Origin: JBOFLG01 sp051657745 | GTDB taxonomy: Bacteria; Actinomycetota; Actinomycetes; Actinomycetales; Dermatophilaceae | Direction: 5' to 3' | Assembly (NCBI GenBank): GCA_051657745.1 | Contig: JBOFLG010000208.1 | Coordinates: 1 to 8,589 of the forward strand | Length of the DNA stretch: 8,589 nucleotides | Shown here: piece after piece, positions 1-7,073 of the stretch | Layout of the letters: the number at the start of each line of letters is the position of its first letter | Numbering within the stretch: the stretch's first letter is position 1 | Program-made: the position numbers and the translations under genes | Notes under the pieces: model-generated | Databases searched by the model: none | Seen by the model: the letters and a program-made list of their open reading frames with translations, nothing else | What the model was told of the DNA's origin: nothing

Positions 1-236
1 TCGACTGGGTGCGGCAGCCGAGTCCGGGGTTCGCCGATCAGGTCGTGCAATCGCTGCTCGTGCGACCCGACGGCCGGGTCGAGTTGAGTCCTCCGGTGGT
101 GTTCACCGGCGAACTCCCGGAGATCGTCCAGGCCGAGGATTGGCTGGCCTACGCCGTACTCGCCGCCAACGTCGCCGGCGTACTCGGCCTTGCCCAGGAC
201 GCCACCCGGACCATCACACGACCCACCGGAACGTGA
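1..236 (+). CDS. 3' end of an unrecognised gene, cut by the window edge
   Basis: An open frame runs in from the left edge and ends at TGA 234-236, leaving about 78 visible codons. A GTG at 9 is in frame, but the frame is open upstream of it, so this is more likely the C-terminus of a longer protein than a complete 75-residue one. The visible part has a charged start, a stretch with VFTGELPE, and a hydrophobic Ala/Val/Leu-rich segment (LAYAVLAANVAGVLGLA) near the C-terminus, too short and too polar around it to call a membrane helix safely. I do not recognise the family. It converges on vapC with only 17 nt between the two stop codons and no clear terminator hairpin there. Confidence 0.45.
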   Translation, partial: DWVRQPSPGFADQVVQSLLVRPDGRVELSPPVVFTGELPEIVQAEDWLAYAVLAANVAGVLGLAQDATRTITRPTGT

Positions 237-253
237 GGCAATGATGCTGTCCT

Positions 254-670
254 TCAAGGGAGCAAGGTGAACGCGTTGATGTGGCGTGGACGCACCACCG
301 TGAAGTGGCGCCTATCGACGGTGGCGATCTCGGACAACCCCAGGCGCTCTGCCATCGCGACGACGGATGCGTCGACCGTTCCCAGGGAAAGGTCGCGATA
401 GCGGGCGACCAACTCGGCGATGCGGATCCAATCGGAGGTGGCCGCCGGTTCCACGGTGAAGGCGCCGGCTGCGAGGTCGCCGAGGAAGCGGACTTCTGGC
501 TCCGCGCCGAGGCGTGTCGCCAGCAGGTAGACGACCTCGGTGATGACCAGCGTGGGAACGATCAGCGGACCAGGATGACTCTCCAGAAGCTCGAGGGCCG
601 CGTCGTGATGAGCGTCGTCAGCATCGACGTAGGCGTAGAGCGGTCCAGCGTCGACAACCAGCGCGGCTAT
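254..670 (-). CDS. vapC: VapC-type PIN-domain ribonuclease toxin with apparent ATA start
   Basis: Single PIN domain of 138 residues, the usual VapC length. VapC toxins cut RNA (often tRNA or rRNA) with a Mg-binding acidic quartet and are held inactive by VapB. Counting from the proposed start, the acidic residues are D7 (LVVDAGPLY), E45 (ITEVVYLL), D100 (GTVDASVVAMA) and D119 (ATVDRRHF), all in the expected contexts, so the catalytic site looks intact. The gene directly follows vapB. Its frame has no ATG, GTG or TTG between an upstream in-frame TGA and residue 73; the GTG at residue 73 would lose half the domain. The best-placed initiator is ATA at 670-668, overlapping the vapB TAG, with GAGG 7 nt upstream. 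A CTG three codons later is the alternative. Family call is confident; the start is inferred. Confidence 0.85.
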   Translation of the reverse strand: MAALVVDAGPLYAYVDADDAHHDAALELLESHPGPLIVPTLVITEVVYLLATRLGAEPEVRFLGDLAAGAFTVEPAATSDWIRIAELVARYRDLSLGTVDASVVAMAERLGLSEIATVDRRHFTVVRPRHINAFTLLP

Positions 671-894
671 CGCGCGACCTCGGCGGCGAGGATCTCCTCG
701 ATCCGCTCGGAGACGTCACTTCGTCCGCTACGCCCCGCACCAGCCGCACCGAGCCGTCGCCGAGTCGACCCGTCGCCGAGATAGGCCTCCAGCGCCTCGC
801 GACTGATGTCGGCGATGGTGGTGCCCCGCCGCCGTGCTTCGTGGCGAAGCTTGGCGTCGAGCGCGTCGGGGATTTTCACGGTGGTGCGTTTCAT
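667..894 (-). CDS. vapB: VapB-type ribbon-helix-helix antitoxin
   Basis: A 75-residue protein that starts MKRTTVKIPDALDAKL, the beta-strand and first helix of a ribbon-helix-helix DNA-binding domain (about residues 1-45), followed by ISREALEAYL as the second helix. The Gly/Arg-rich linker and acidic C-terminal helix (SERIEEILAAEVAR) would wrap and block the PIN toxin. It is placed immediately before vapC and overlaps it. VapB proteins usually repress their own operon together with VapC, and a 14-bp palindrome touches the start codon. An in-frame ATG at 906 would add MLAY and has GGGG 7 nt upstream. I prefer 894 because related antitoxins usually start directly at the RHH strand, but 906 is possible. 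Confidence 0.85.
   Translation of the reverse strand: MKRTTVKIPDALDAKLRHEARRRGTTIADISREALEAYLGDGSTRRRLGAAGAGRSGRSDVSERIEEILAAEVAR
678..681 (-). promoter_or_regulatory. Shine-Dalgarno candidate that sets the vapC start
   Basis: GAGG on the minus strand lies 7 nt before the ATA at 670. That spacing is optimal for ATA. It would be 16 nt from the CTG codon, which is too far. This is the main sequence argument for an AUA start in vapC. Confidence 0.4.
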
Positions 895-908
895 GTATGC
901 CAGCATAC
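895..908. promoter_or_regulatory. Perfect palindrome abutting vapB, candidate VapB operator
   Basis: The 14 bases GTATGCCAGCATAC have 6-bp arms (GTATGC / GCATAC) around a 2-bp centre and end exactly at the vapB ATG. On the minus strand TATGCT inside it resembles a -10 hexamer, so transcription could begin close to the ATG and repressor binding would block it. RHH antitoxins commonly bind such short palindromes at their own promoter. The operator role is inferred from position and symmetry. Confidence 0.5.
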
Positions 909-959
909 CCGTACCCCAGGCACACACTGTCCCGCGCGTCGATCCGCTGGGCCGCGGGA

Positions 960-1427
960 TCAGAGACGGAGTTTGAGGCCTTCATGGGAGGCGACGAACC
1001 CGAGTTGCTCGTAGAAGCGGTGTGCATCCGCTCGCGCCTTGTCGGTGGTCAGCTGCACCAGAGCGCATTCGCGCCGTCTGGACTCGGTGATCGCCCAGCT
1101 GAGAATGGCAGCGCCCAAGCCCCGGCTGCGATAGTCCCTTCTGACCCGCACCGCCTCGATCTGGGCGCGCAGCGCGCCGCGCCGAGCGAGGCCGGGCAGA
1201 AAACTCAGCTGCATGGTCGCCACGAGTTCGCCGTCGGCTTCCACCACCATCAGTAGGTGGGCGGGATCGGTGTCGATTGCATGGAACGCTCCCAGGTACC
1301 GCTGTAGGTCGTCGCCTCCGGTGACACCATCACGGGCCGCACCGAGTTGGTCGGCGGCCAGCAGGCGCACAATTGTCGGCACGTCACTCTCGATCGCCTC
1401 GCGAAGCGCAACGTTCAAGTCCCGCAT
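960..1427 (-). CDS. GNAT-family N-acetyltransferase
   Basis: A complete 155-residue GNAT domain that would transfer an acetyl group from acetyl-CoA to an amine; the substrate cannot be read from the sequence. Motif A is clear at about residues 90-112 (IEAVRVRRDYRSRGLGAAI), with the R-x-x-G-x-G/A acetyl-CoA loop RSRGLGA. Motif B follows with LVQLTTDKARADAHRFYEQLGF near residues 123-144, and FYEQLGF is typical of the family. The frame stays open far upstream (to about 1706), but that extension has no recognisable domain and reads as non-coding. I chose the ATG at 1427, just before the domain. It has no obvious Shine-Dalgarno, and a GTG at about 1442 is a nearby alternative. It lies 65 nt upstream of vapB on the same strand. 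Confidence 0.85.
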   Translation of the reverse strand: MRDLNVALREAIESDVPTIVRLLAADQLGAARDGVTGGDDLQRYLGAFHAIDTDPAHLLMVVEADGELVATMQLSFLPGLARRGALRAQIEAVRVRRDYRSRGLGAAILSWAITESRRRECALVQLTTDKARADAHRFYEQLGFVASHEGLKLRL

Positions 1428-1480
1428 AGCTAGGACCGACACCACATTCACCGCAACATCGTCTCCTGACCGCAGTGCCA

Positions 1481-1501
1481 CGGCGAAACCCGGCTTCGCC
1501 G
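1481..1501. repeat. Inverted repeat, possible hairpin
   Basis: CGGCGAA and TTCGCCG form a perfect 7-bp stem around a 7-nt loop, just upstream of the GNAT gene. There is no T-tract on either strand, so I do not call it a terminator. It could be a weak hairpin in the 5' leader or have no function. Confidence 0.35.
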
Positions 1502-1717
1502 CACGGGGGAGGCAGGGCCTCCCAGCAAGTCCGGCAACACGTGGCGAGGACGAGGTTGGGATCTGCCCAGGATCTGCCCTGTCGAAGGCGTCCTTGAGGA
1601 TCGGGCGCACGCCTCGGACGGGCGCGGCCGAGAGTCCCCGGTCGCTGTCTTGCCGCCACCGCCCAGCTTTCCGCATGCAACTCTGCAAGAAACATCCGAA
1701 GGACACCGCCTGGAGCC

Positions 1718-1754
1718 GGTCAGAGGCCGTCTTGAGTGTGGTACCCCCTGCGGG
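1718..1754 (-). repeat. Left copy of a tRNA-Arg 3'-end repeat (att-like)
   Basis: Aligned without gaps to 8435-8471 it matches at 31 of 37 positions. Read on the minus strand it holds a near-copy of the last part of the tRNA (the GGGGGTACCA acceptor end is identical) and about 21 nt of downstream flank. The rest of the tRNA is absent. Integrative elements that use the 3' end of a tRNA gene leave this kind of partial duplicate at the far end. It could also be the remnant of a lost second tRNA-Arg locus. Confidence 0.55.
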
Positions 1755-1759
1755 GTATC
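1740..1759. promoter_or_regulatory. Palindrome resembling a CsoR-family operator
   Basis: TACCCC (1742-1747), CTGC, then GGGGTA (1752-1757) is a symmetrical site; with a G-T and a G-C pair the stem reaches 8 bp. The C-tract/G-tract flanked by TA resembles operators of the CsoR/RcnR repressor family. No metal-related gene is next to it, and half of the site is explained by the tRNA-end repeat, so the symmetry may be accidental. Confidence 0.2.
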
Positions 1760-1903
1760 CAGGACTAGGAATCGCCCGTTCCTGCTGGTCACGGCATTTT
1801 GCTCATTGAAGCGACAGCCAGGTTGCCCGATAGGTGAGGGGGCCTCGAAGGCGACACCACCAAAGGGTAGTTGACCGTCGCGCCGCTCCCGCGGGCCGCA
1901 CTA

Positions 1904-2693
1904 TCATCGTGGGTGGCCTTCGGCCCGAGCGATCAGTTCGGCGATCCAGTCAGCGACCGTCTCGGTGAGTGGCCGGGTGCGCAGCCCGGCTGCTTGAGCC
2001 CGCTCGCACCGGGCCCCGAAGAAGCCTGCGGTGGGGTGGTCTGCGGGCACCCAGAGTGGGTTGTCGCGCCAGGGCTCCAGCCCCCGGCCGCGGACTCGTT
2101 CGCGTTGAGCCACCGCGGCGCTGCCGACCTGGGCGTGATGGCCTCGAACGCCGCGGCGAGATGGCCCAGCGTCGTTGGTGGAGCTGCTACGTCGTAGGCG
2201 CCCGAGTCGCCGACGGTCAAGCGGTCGAGGGCGAACGCGGCGAGGTCGCGGACGTCGATCACCTGTACTGCGAGGTCCGGCGGTCCGGCCAGGATCGGGC
2301 GATTGGCGCTCAGGGCGTCATACCACCACGACGAACGGCCGAGGTTCTCCCGTACGGGCGGTCTGGAGGGAATGGGGGCCGGTACACGCTCCGGGACGAG
2401 ATGTAGCAGACACGGGCATCGCTCCCGGCTAGCTTGCCCGCTGCCGCCTCAACGACTTCCGCAGCGCCGCTCCAGGTGTCGACCACAGCGTCGACCTCGG
2501 GAACCAACCGGGCGACGTGGTCCCCGGCCATAGGCGCCATGCGGTCAAGGCTGGTCCAGTGCGTCCCCGTGGGCAGCGCTGCACCACCCCGGGTGGCGCA
2601 GGTCACCTGCCAGCCGCGCCGCACGCCTTCCTCGGCAACGGCCCAGCCGACGAATGATCCCCCGCCCAAGACCAGGAGTCGCGTCCGAGTCAT
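1904..2693 (-). pseudogene. Broken NAD-dependent epimerase/reductase
   Basis: Three pieces of one extended-SDR (NAD-dependent epimerase) protein appear in order in three frames. Piece one (2693-2310) starts MTRTRLLVLGGGSFVG, the Rossmann nucleotide loop, and runs through a TWSGAAEVV region to ISSRSVY. Piece two (about 2350-2110) reads ENLGRSSWWYDAL, then VQVIDVRDLAAFALDRL and a GAYDVAAPPTT segment. Piece three (about 2113-1904) reads LEPWRDNPLWVPADH, FFGARCERAQAAGL and a C-terminal helix. In intact relatives roughly 55-60 residues, including the YxxxK catalytic motif, lie between the SSxSVY and GPYENxG motifs; here they are adjacent. So the gene carries a deletion with frameshift and a second frameshift near 2090-2110. 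The start ATG overlaps the oxidoreductase stop as ATGA, showing it was once the last gene of the operon. I infer it is non-functional. Confidence 0.8.
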
Positions 2694-4105
2694 CCCAGGA
2701 GTTCCACGACGCGTTCAGCCGCGCGGCGTGCGTGGGCCACGGCGGTTAGTGTCGGGTTGCCCGCCGTCGGCCAACCGATCACTCCGGTACCGGCGACCAG
2801 CAGCCCAGGGTGACCCCACACCTCGCCCGACTCCGAGCACACCGACTCCGCAGGGTCGACGCCCATGCGGACGGTTCCGAGGTAATGAGCGGACATCCCG
2901 GACGGCGCCGGGCGCGGCCTGTGGTGCGGGAGGTAGGCGACGACGCCTGCGTCCTCCAGGTGCTCGAGCTCACCCACCGAGTCCTGGACGCGCGCCGAGT
3001 CGGCCGAGGAGCGCCGGTGCACCACCTGCGGCACCGGCATGCCGTCGTCGTCGCAGCATCCGTCGCTGAAGTCGAGCCGGTTCTCCGGGTTGACGTCTTG
3101 GTGGCAATACCACCCGAACACCACCACGTCTGCACCGCGCTGCGCCTCGGGGGACAGCGGCGCGCCGGCGGGGCCGGGCATATGCAGCACCTGGCCATGC
3201 GCCAGGTCGCCGCCGGCCTCTGCCGGCAGCCAGGTGGTACCCCGCAGCAGCGCGTGCGGTTCGGTGTCCGCGCCGAGGGCAGGACCGGTTGGGCCAGGCC
3301 TGACCCCCGCCGCAGTCACGAGCGGGTGCTCGTGCAGGTGACGCCCGATGACGTCGTTCTCGACGCCGCTCGAGAACAGGAGTTGCGGCGTACGGAAGGC
3401 GTTGGCGGCCACGACGACCACGTCGGCGTGGACCGTGGACGTCGTTCCGCTGGCCAGGTTCAGGACATTCACCGCCCGAGTGCGTCCGCCGCTGCCGAAC
3501 AGTACCCGCTGGACCTGGTTGCCCCGGCGGGCGAGCACCGGTCCGGGGGCCCGAGTGAGCAGCTCGTGGGTGCCGATCGGGGTCACGGGCCGCGGCCACG
3601 AGACGGCTAGCGGCATGGCCGCCGGCGGCTGACGTCGAGCTCGGCAGGCCTCCGCTACCGCGGTCCGGGTCGCGAGGACCGACCGGTCGTCCACCGTTGA
3701 GGCGGGGCTGACGACACCGAGCGCTCGCTGGCCGTGCGCGAGCCGCCGCTCAAGCTCTTCGCGACGGAGGAAGTCCGGACGCTCCCAGGCAAGGGGCAAC
3801 GGCGCGGCGCCGCTCCAGATGCCGCCGGTTCCGCCGTAGCCGGAGCGTACGCCGACGTTCTCAAGCCCAGTCGTTGGGCTGCTCGCCCGCTCGATCGCGA
3901 TGGCGAGCGGATCCCGCATCGCAAGGTCCCGCTCATGCCGCTCGGCCGGGGAAAGCCGGCGTAGGCTTGAGCCGCCGTCGGGACGGCCACGCTCGAGGAC
4001 CAGGACCGAGCTGGACGGTCGCAGTCGGCTCACTGTCGCCGCAACCACGGCACCGACTAGGCCGGAACCCACGACGACGACGTCGGCGGCGCGCGGGGTC
4101 GTCAC
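2690..4105 (-). CDS. GMC-family FAD-dependent oxidoreductase
   Basis: A 471-residue flavoprotein that would oxidise an alcohol (often on a sugar, cyclitol or sterol). The FAD-binding loop GSGLVG is at residues 13-18, with E38 in VLVLERG to bind the ribose. YGGTGGIWSGA (90-100) matches the second FAD-contact motif and is closer to pyranose-oxidase/C-glycoside-oxidase relatives than to choline dehydrogenases. DVVVVAANAFRTPQLL (228-243) is another family signature. The C-terminal domain has AHYLGTVRMG with H407 and AGNPTLTAVAHA with N450, the expected catalytic His/Asn pair, so the enzyme looks intact. I see no signal peptide, so it is likely cytosolic. The GTG start overlaps the amidohydrolase stop as GTGA, and its stop overlaps the broken epimerase start as ATGA. 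The substrate cannot be read from the sequence. Confidence 0.85.
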   Translation of the reverse strand: MTTPRAADVVVVGSGLVGAVVAATVSRLRPSSSVLVLERGRPDGGSSLRRLSPAERHERDLAMRDPLAIAIERASSPTTGLENVGVRSGYGGTGGIWSGAAPLPLAWERPDFLRREELERRLAHGQRALGVVSPASTVDDRSVLATRTAVAEACRARRQPPAAMPLAVSWPRPVTPIGTHELLTRAPGPVLARRGNQVQRVLFGSGGRTRAVNVLNLASGTTSTVHADVVVVAANAFRTPQLLFSSGVENDVIGRHLHEHPLVTAAGVRPGPTGPALGADTEPHALLRGTTWLPAEAGGDLAHGQVLHMPGPAGAPLSPEAQRGADVVVFGWYCHQDVNPENRLDFSDGCCDDDGMPVPQVVHRRSSADSARVQDSVGELEHLEDAGVVAYLPHHRPRPAPSGMSAHYLGTVRMGVDPAESVCSESGEVWGHPGLLVAGTGVIGWPTAGNPTLTAVAHARRAAERVVELLG

Positions 4106-5154
4106 GACGAGTCAGAATCGGCCAGTCCCAGGAAGGCCCGGGCGTTTGCGTCGAAGACGGCGTCGAGCACCGAGGTGGGCGCCGGCCCGGCGAGCCGGTC
4201 GACTGCGGCGAGCACGGCCGCGAGCGACTGGAAGTGGACGATATCCACACCCTGCGATGCCGATCCGTAGCGGGCCTGTCCCGGCGCGCTGCTCCAGTGG
4301 TAGTCGTGGGTCGACGCGTTCACGCGGCCCAGCTCCGGGTCGTCCACCGGCATGACCCGCAGCAGGTTGCAGGGAGCGTCCGAGCCGTACATCACGCGGC
4401 TTGGGCTGAGGTGCTGCAGGGCCAACTCCACGACCGCATCGGCGGTCACCATCGAGGTGTCGGCCCACACCCGGCCGGACGCCCCGACTACCGTGAACGC
4501 CTCTGCGACGCCGGACGCGTTGGGCGAGACACGGCCCAGGTGGGCCAGGTCGACGTGGAGCGCCGGATGCGCCTCAAGGAGAGACACCACCTCTCGCAAG
4601 CACTGATCGAGCGGCCGTGCCAAGTGGAGGACCAGCGGGGCGGCCGCGTCCGCCGCGGCGGCGCACAGCCAGTTGGGGAAGTAGTCCGCTACTCGGGCGT
4701 AAGGCGGCTCGCGCATGAATGGGTAGCTTTTCACCGCGGCGTACCGGCCGGTGTCGAGCTCGCGAAGGGTGTACTCGGGGTCGTCCAGGTCGGCACAGAG
4801 AGCTACGAGTTCGCCCGGTCGCCGGTGCTCAAGCAGGTGGGCGGCGGCCTGGCGGAAGTCGATTCCGAGCCAGGGCTGGGGAATCCATAGCCGGTCGACG
4901 TGGCGGTCGCCGAACATAAGCCTCTCGACCGCGCGGGTGTCGGCCACCGACCATCCAGGGAAGGTCGAGCGCGGCTGGCTCCACCCAAAGGCGCTGATCT
5001 CGCCCACCGCCGCTCGGCCATTGGCGTGCACGTGCACGTCGAGGAGGCGGTCCGGCAGGCGGTTCACTAGGTCGAGGCGGCGCTTCTGTTCGTGCTCGTC
5101 CGCTGGTTCTGCCCGCTGCCGGTACTCGCGTTCGGTCCGTGCCGAAGGGCGCAT
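4102..5154 (-). CDS. Amidohydrolase-family (PF04909-type) metal-dependent hydrolase or decarboxylase
   Basis: A 350-residue TIM-barrel protein. After an Arg/Glu-rich N-terminal 35 residues comes DVHVHAN, with metal ligands H41 and H43. Further candidate ligands are K142 (AVKSYPF), H177 (LVLHLAR), H205 (DLAHLG) and D259 (YGSDAP), the order seen in amidohydrolase-2 proteins. The C-terminal ANARAFLGL is also typical of that family. Members hydrolyse C-N or C-O bonds or decarboxylate aromatic and related acids; the reaction cannot be chosen from sequence. The ATG at 5154 lies 17 nt after the ThrRS stop with GGGAAG 4 nt before it, and the stop overlaps the oxidoreductase GTG. This spacing implies co-transcription with the ThrRS. 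All key residues are present, so it looks functional. Confidence 0.8.
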   Translation of the reverse strand: MRPSARTEREYRQRAEPADEHEQKRRLDLVNRLPDRLLDVHVHANGRAAVGEISAFGWSQPRSTFPGWSVADTRAVERLMFGDRHVDRLWIPQPWLGIDFRQAAAHLLEHRRPGELVALCADLDDPEYTLRELDTGRYAAVKSYPFMREPPYARVADYFPNWLCAAAADAAAPLVLHLARPLDQCLREVVSLLEAHPALHVDLAHLGRVSPNASGVAEAFTVVGASGRVWADTSMVTADAVVELALQHLSPSRVMYGSDAPCNLLRVMPVDDPELGRVNASTHDYHWSSAPGQARYGSASQGVDIVHFQSLAAVLAAVDRLAGPAPTSVLDAVFDANARAFLGLADSDSS

Positions 5155-5171
5155 AGGACTTCCCGGCGAGG

Positions 5172-7073
5172 TCAGCCGACGAAGATGGGGCGCCGCGTTA
5201 GCTGTCGGGGACCGTTGAGGGGCCGCGAGGGCTTGTCTGCGATCTCCTCAGCGAGCCGTTCGGTGAGTTCCTCGACCGTCGCCTTGAACTGCTCGCCGGT
5301 GCGTGGTCTGACGGTGAGCGGACCGCCTTCGTCGACTTCACGGTCACCCACCACAATCGTATAGGGGACCCACTCCTTCTCGGCCTCTCGCACCTTCTTG
5401 GGCAGCCGGTTGTCGCGGTCGTCGACATCGACCCGGAAAGGTAGCCGCTCGGCCAACTCCAGGGCGGCGTCGAGGTGACGTTCGTTCACGGGCAACAGCC
5501 GCACCTGCGTCGGCGCGAGCCAGGTGGGCCACTCGGCCTTCTGGCCCTTGGACATCAGCTTCGCCTGGTGCTCCAGCAGCGCGTAGACATTGCGGTCCAC
5601 CGACCCCGACACAGACGTGTGGAGGAGGAGTGGGAGCGCCTTCACGTTCTGCTCGTCGACATAGTCGATGCCGAAGCGCTCGGGGTTCTCCACGTCGATC
5701 TGCACGGTCGAGAGGCACGCGGCCTTCTTGGCGTTGTCGATGAAGTTCAGTTCGAACTTGGCCACGAAGTAGAAGAACCGTTCGTCCCAGACCTCCACCA
5801 GGGCTGGCCGACTCAGCAGGGCCATGAGGTCCTTGATGAACTCGGGGTGGTCGTCGAGGAAGGACTTGACGAAACGGATCGCGGGCACGCAGTCCACACC
5901 GATGTCGTCGATCCAGCGCAGGCACAGCTTCACCTGCTCGAGGAATTCCTCCTTGGCCATCGACTCGTCCGCCACGACCGAGTGCATATCGGGCATGGTG
6001 AATGCCCGAAGCCGCCGCAGGCCGGCGACCTCGCCACCCTGCTCGCGGCGGAAAGAGTGGTGGGTGAGTTCGTAGAGCCTTACCGGCAGGTCCCGGTAGG
6101 AGGCCACCATGTCGCTGAGGATCATGTACTGACCGAAGCACGCAGCGAACCGGAGGAAGAACTCCTTGTCGTCGCTCGTGACCCGGTACTGCCGAGCCGG
6201 GAAGCGCTGGATGTACTTCGACAATGCCGGGTGCTCGTAGTCGTACATCAGAGGCGTCTCCACCTCCATGCCGCCGTAGTCGGTGACCATCGCGGTAACA
6301 TGCTGTTCAAGAAGCCGCTTGACGAGGATGCCGCTGGGGTACCAGCGCAAGTTCCCGGTGTCGGACGCGGGCTCGTAGTCGACAAGCTCGTGGTCGCGCA
6401 TTAGTCGAATGTGAGGGGGGGCGTCCTCTGCGGCACGGTTGCCCTCCCGCTCGTAGGCGACGAGGTGGCGCAAGCCTTCGTTTGCCGCACCTTTGAGCCT
6501 GAACTCGTCAACGGGGACGTAACTGCCGTCCGGCGAGTAGATCCGCCAGTCCGATTGCAGTGTCTTCTCCGCCGCCAGCGCCTGAGACTCCTCGTCCGCA
6601 GTTGGTGCCGCATCGGCTTCGTGCCCGGTGGATGGCCTCGGGTGAATAGTGCGGGCGAGCTCGGAGAGGGGGTGCCCCTTGCACTCGACGGCGAATGACT
6701 TGTAGTAGCCGAACGGTGCCCGCTGCACGTCCAGGTCCGGGAAGTGCGTCGCCAGGCCCACCTCGATGCGGGCGAGCACGTCGGACGCAGTGCGTGCCTT
6801 GCATAGGTCGCTGGAGAGGTGAGCGTACGGGTAGACCATCACGGCTTTGGCGCCCACCTTCGTCGCCATGTCGGCGATCAGGTCGACCGCCTGCGCGACG
6901 ACGTCGGGAATGCCGGGCTCGTCTGGCCTCTCGACCGCACAGAAGGCCACCAGCCCCTCGAGCATCTCGCCGTGTGCGTCCGCCTCGTCGGGGTTGACTG
7001 TGAAGCCAGTTACAACGGCCTCTCCAGTGACTGAGTACTGGAACCGGTCGGCGTGGATCAGCAGCAGACGCAA
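5172..7073 (-). CDS. thrS: Archaeal-type threonyl-tRNA synthetase
   Basis: Charges tRNA-Thr with threonine in the cytosol. The protein (633 aa from the chosen start) is of archaeal, not bacterial, architecture. Residues 1-145 are the archaeal DTD-like editing domain that removes mischarged serine: it opens RLLLIHADRFQYSV and contains VYPYAHLSSDL (80-90) and APFGYYKSF...CKGHPLSEL (119-139). The bacterial TGS and second editing domain are missing. The class II catalytic core follows: motif 1 near 269-282 (METPLMYDYEHP-like), RFAACFGQ with C312, motif 2 HHSFRRE...LRRLRAFTMPD (338-362), and motif 3 at SGSVDRNVYALLEH (489-502) with H485 just before. The anticodon-binding domain is at about 518-612. 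All motifs look intact. An in-frame TTG at 7175 would add 34 unrelated residues; I chose TTG 7073 because archaeal proteins start at exactly this point and GGAG lies 5 nt upstream. It is the first gene of the operon. Confidence 0.9.
   Translation of the reverse strand: MRLLLIHADRFQYSVTGEAVVTGFTVNPDEADAHGEMLEGLVAFCAVERPDEPGIPDVVAQAVDLIADMATKVGAKAVMVYPYAHLSSDLCKARTASDVLARIEVGLATHFPDLDVQRAPFGYYKSFAVECKGHPLSELARTIHPRPSTGHEADAAPTADEESQALAAEKTLQSDWRIYSPDGSYVPVDEFRLKGAANEGLRHLVAYEREGNRAAEDAPPHIRLMRDHELVDYEPASDTGNLRWYPSGILVKRLLEQHVTAMVTDYGGMEVETPLMYDYEHPALSKYIQRFPARQYRVTSDDKEFFLRFAACFGQYMILSDMVASYRDLPVRLYELTHHSFRREQGGEVAGLRRLRAFTMPDMHSVVADESMAKEEFLEQVKLCLRWIDDIGVDCVPAIRFVKSFLDDHPEFIKDLMALLSRPALVEVWDERFFYFVAKFELNFIDNAKKAACLSTVQIDVENPERFGIDYVDEQNVKALPLLLHTSVSGSVDRNVYALLEHQAKLMSKGQKAEWPTWLAPTQVRLLPVNERHLDAALELAERLPFRVDVDDRDNRLPKKVREAEKEWVPYTIVVGDREVDEGGPLTVRPRTGEQFKATVEELTERLAEEIADKPSRPLNGPRQLTRRPIFVG

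Larger units (their letters stand above)
1428..1903. other. Non-coding stretch between the GNAT gene and the broken epimerase
   Basis: No frame here gives a convincing protein. The stretch holds a 7-bp-arm inverted repeat (1481-1501), a tandem pair of GGATCTGCCC at 1559-1568 and 1570-1579, a 37-bp near-copy of the tRNA-Arg 3' region (1718-1754), and overlapping it a G/C-tract palindrome (1740-1759). From 1760 to 1903 I see nothing I can name. It looks like an island junction. Confidence 0.55.

Noticed and set aside
960..1427. GNAT as a TacT-like toxin paired with the RHH antitoxin
   Set aside because: TacAT pairs place the RHH gene before the GNAT gene and tightly coupled. Here the GNAT gene is upstream, 65 nt away, and the RHH gene already overlaps a PIN toxin.
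1428..1706. N-terminal extension of the GNAT protein
   Set aside because: The frame is open, but the extra 93 residues have no domain, and GNAT homologues of this type are about 150 residues.
1904..2113. Stand-alone 69-residue minus-strand gene
   Set aside because: Its sequence matches the C-terminal part of the same epimerase in another frame, so it is a pseudogene fragment.
2434..4890. Several long plus-strand open frames (2434-3069, 2810-3610, 3874-4890)
   Set aside because: All are antisense to the epimerase remnant, oxidoreductase or amidohydrolase, rich in Arg/Pro/Gly, and without domain features.
5475..6404. 309-codon open frame on the plus strand
   Set aside because: It lies wholly opposite the ThrRS catalytic core and has no recognisable domain; long antisense frames are expected at this G+C.
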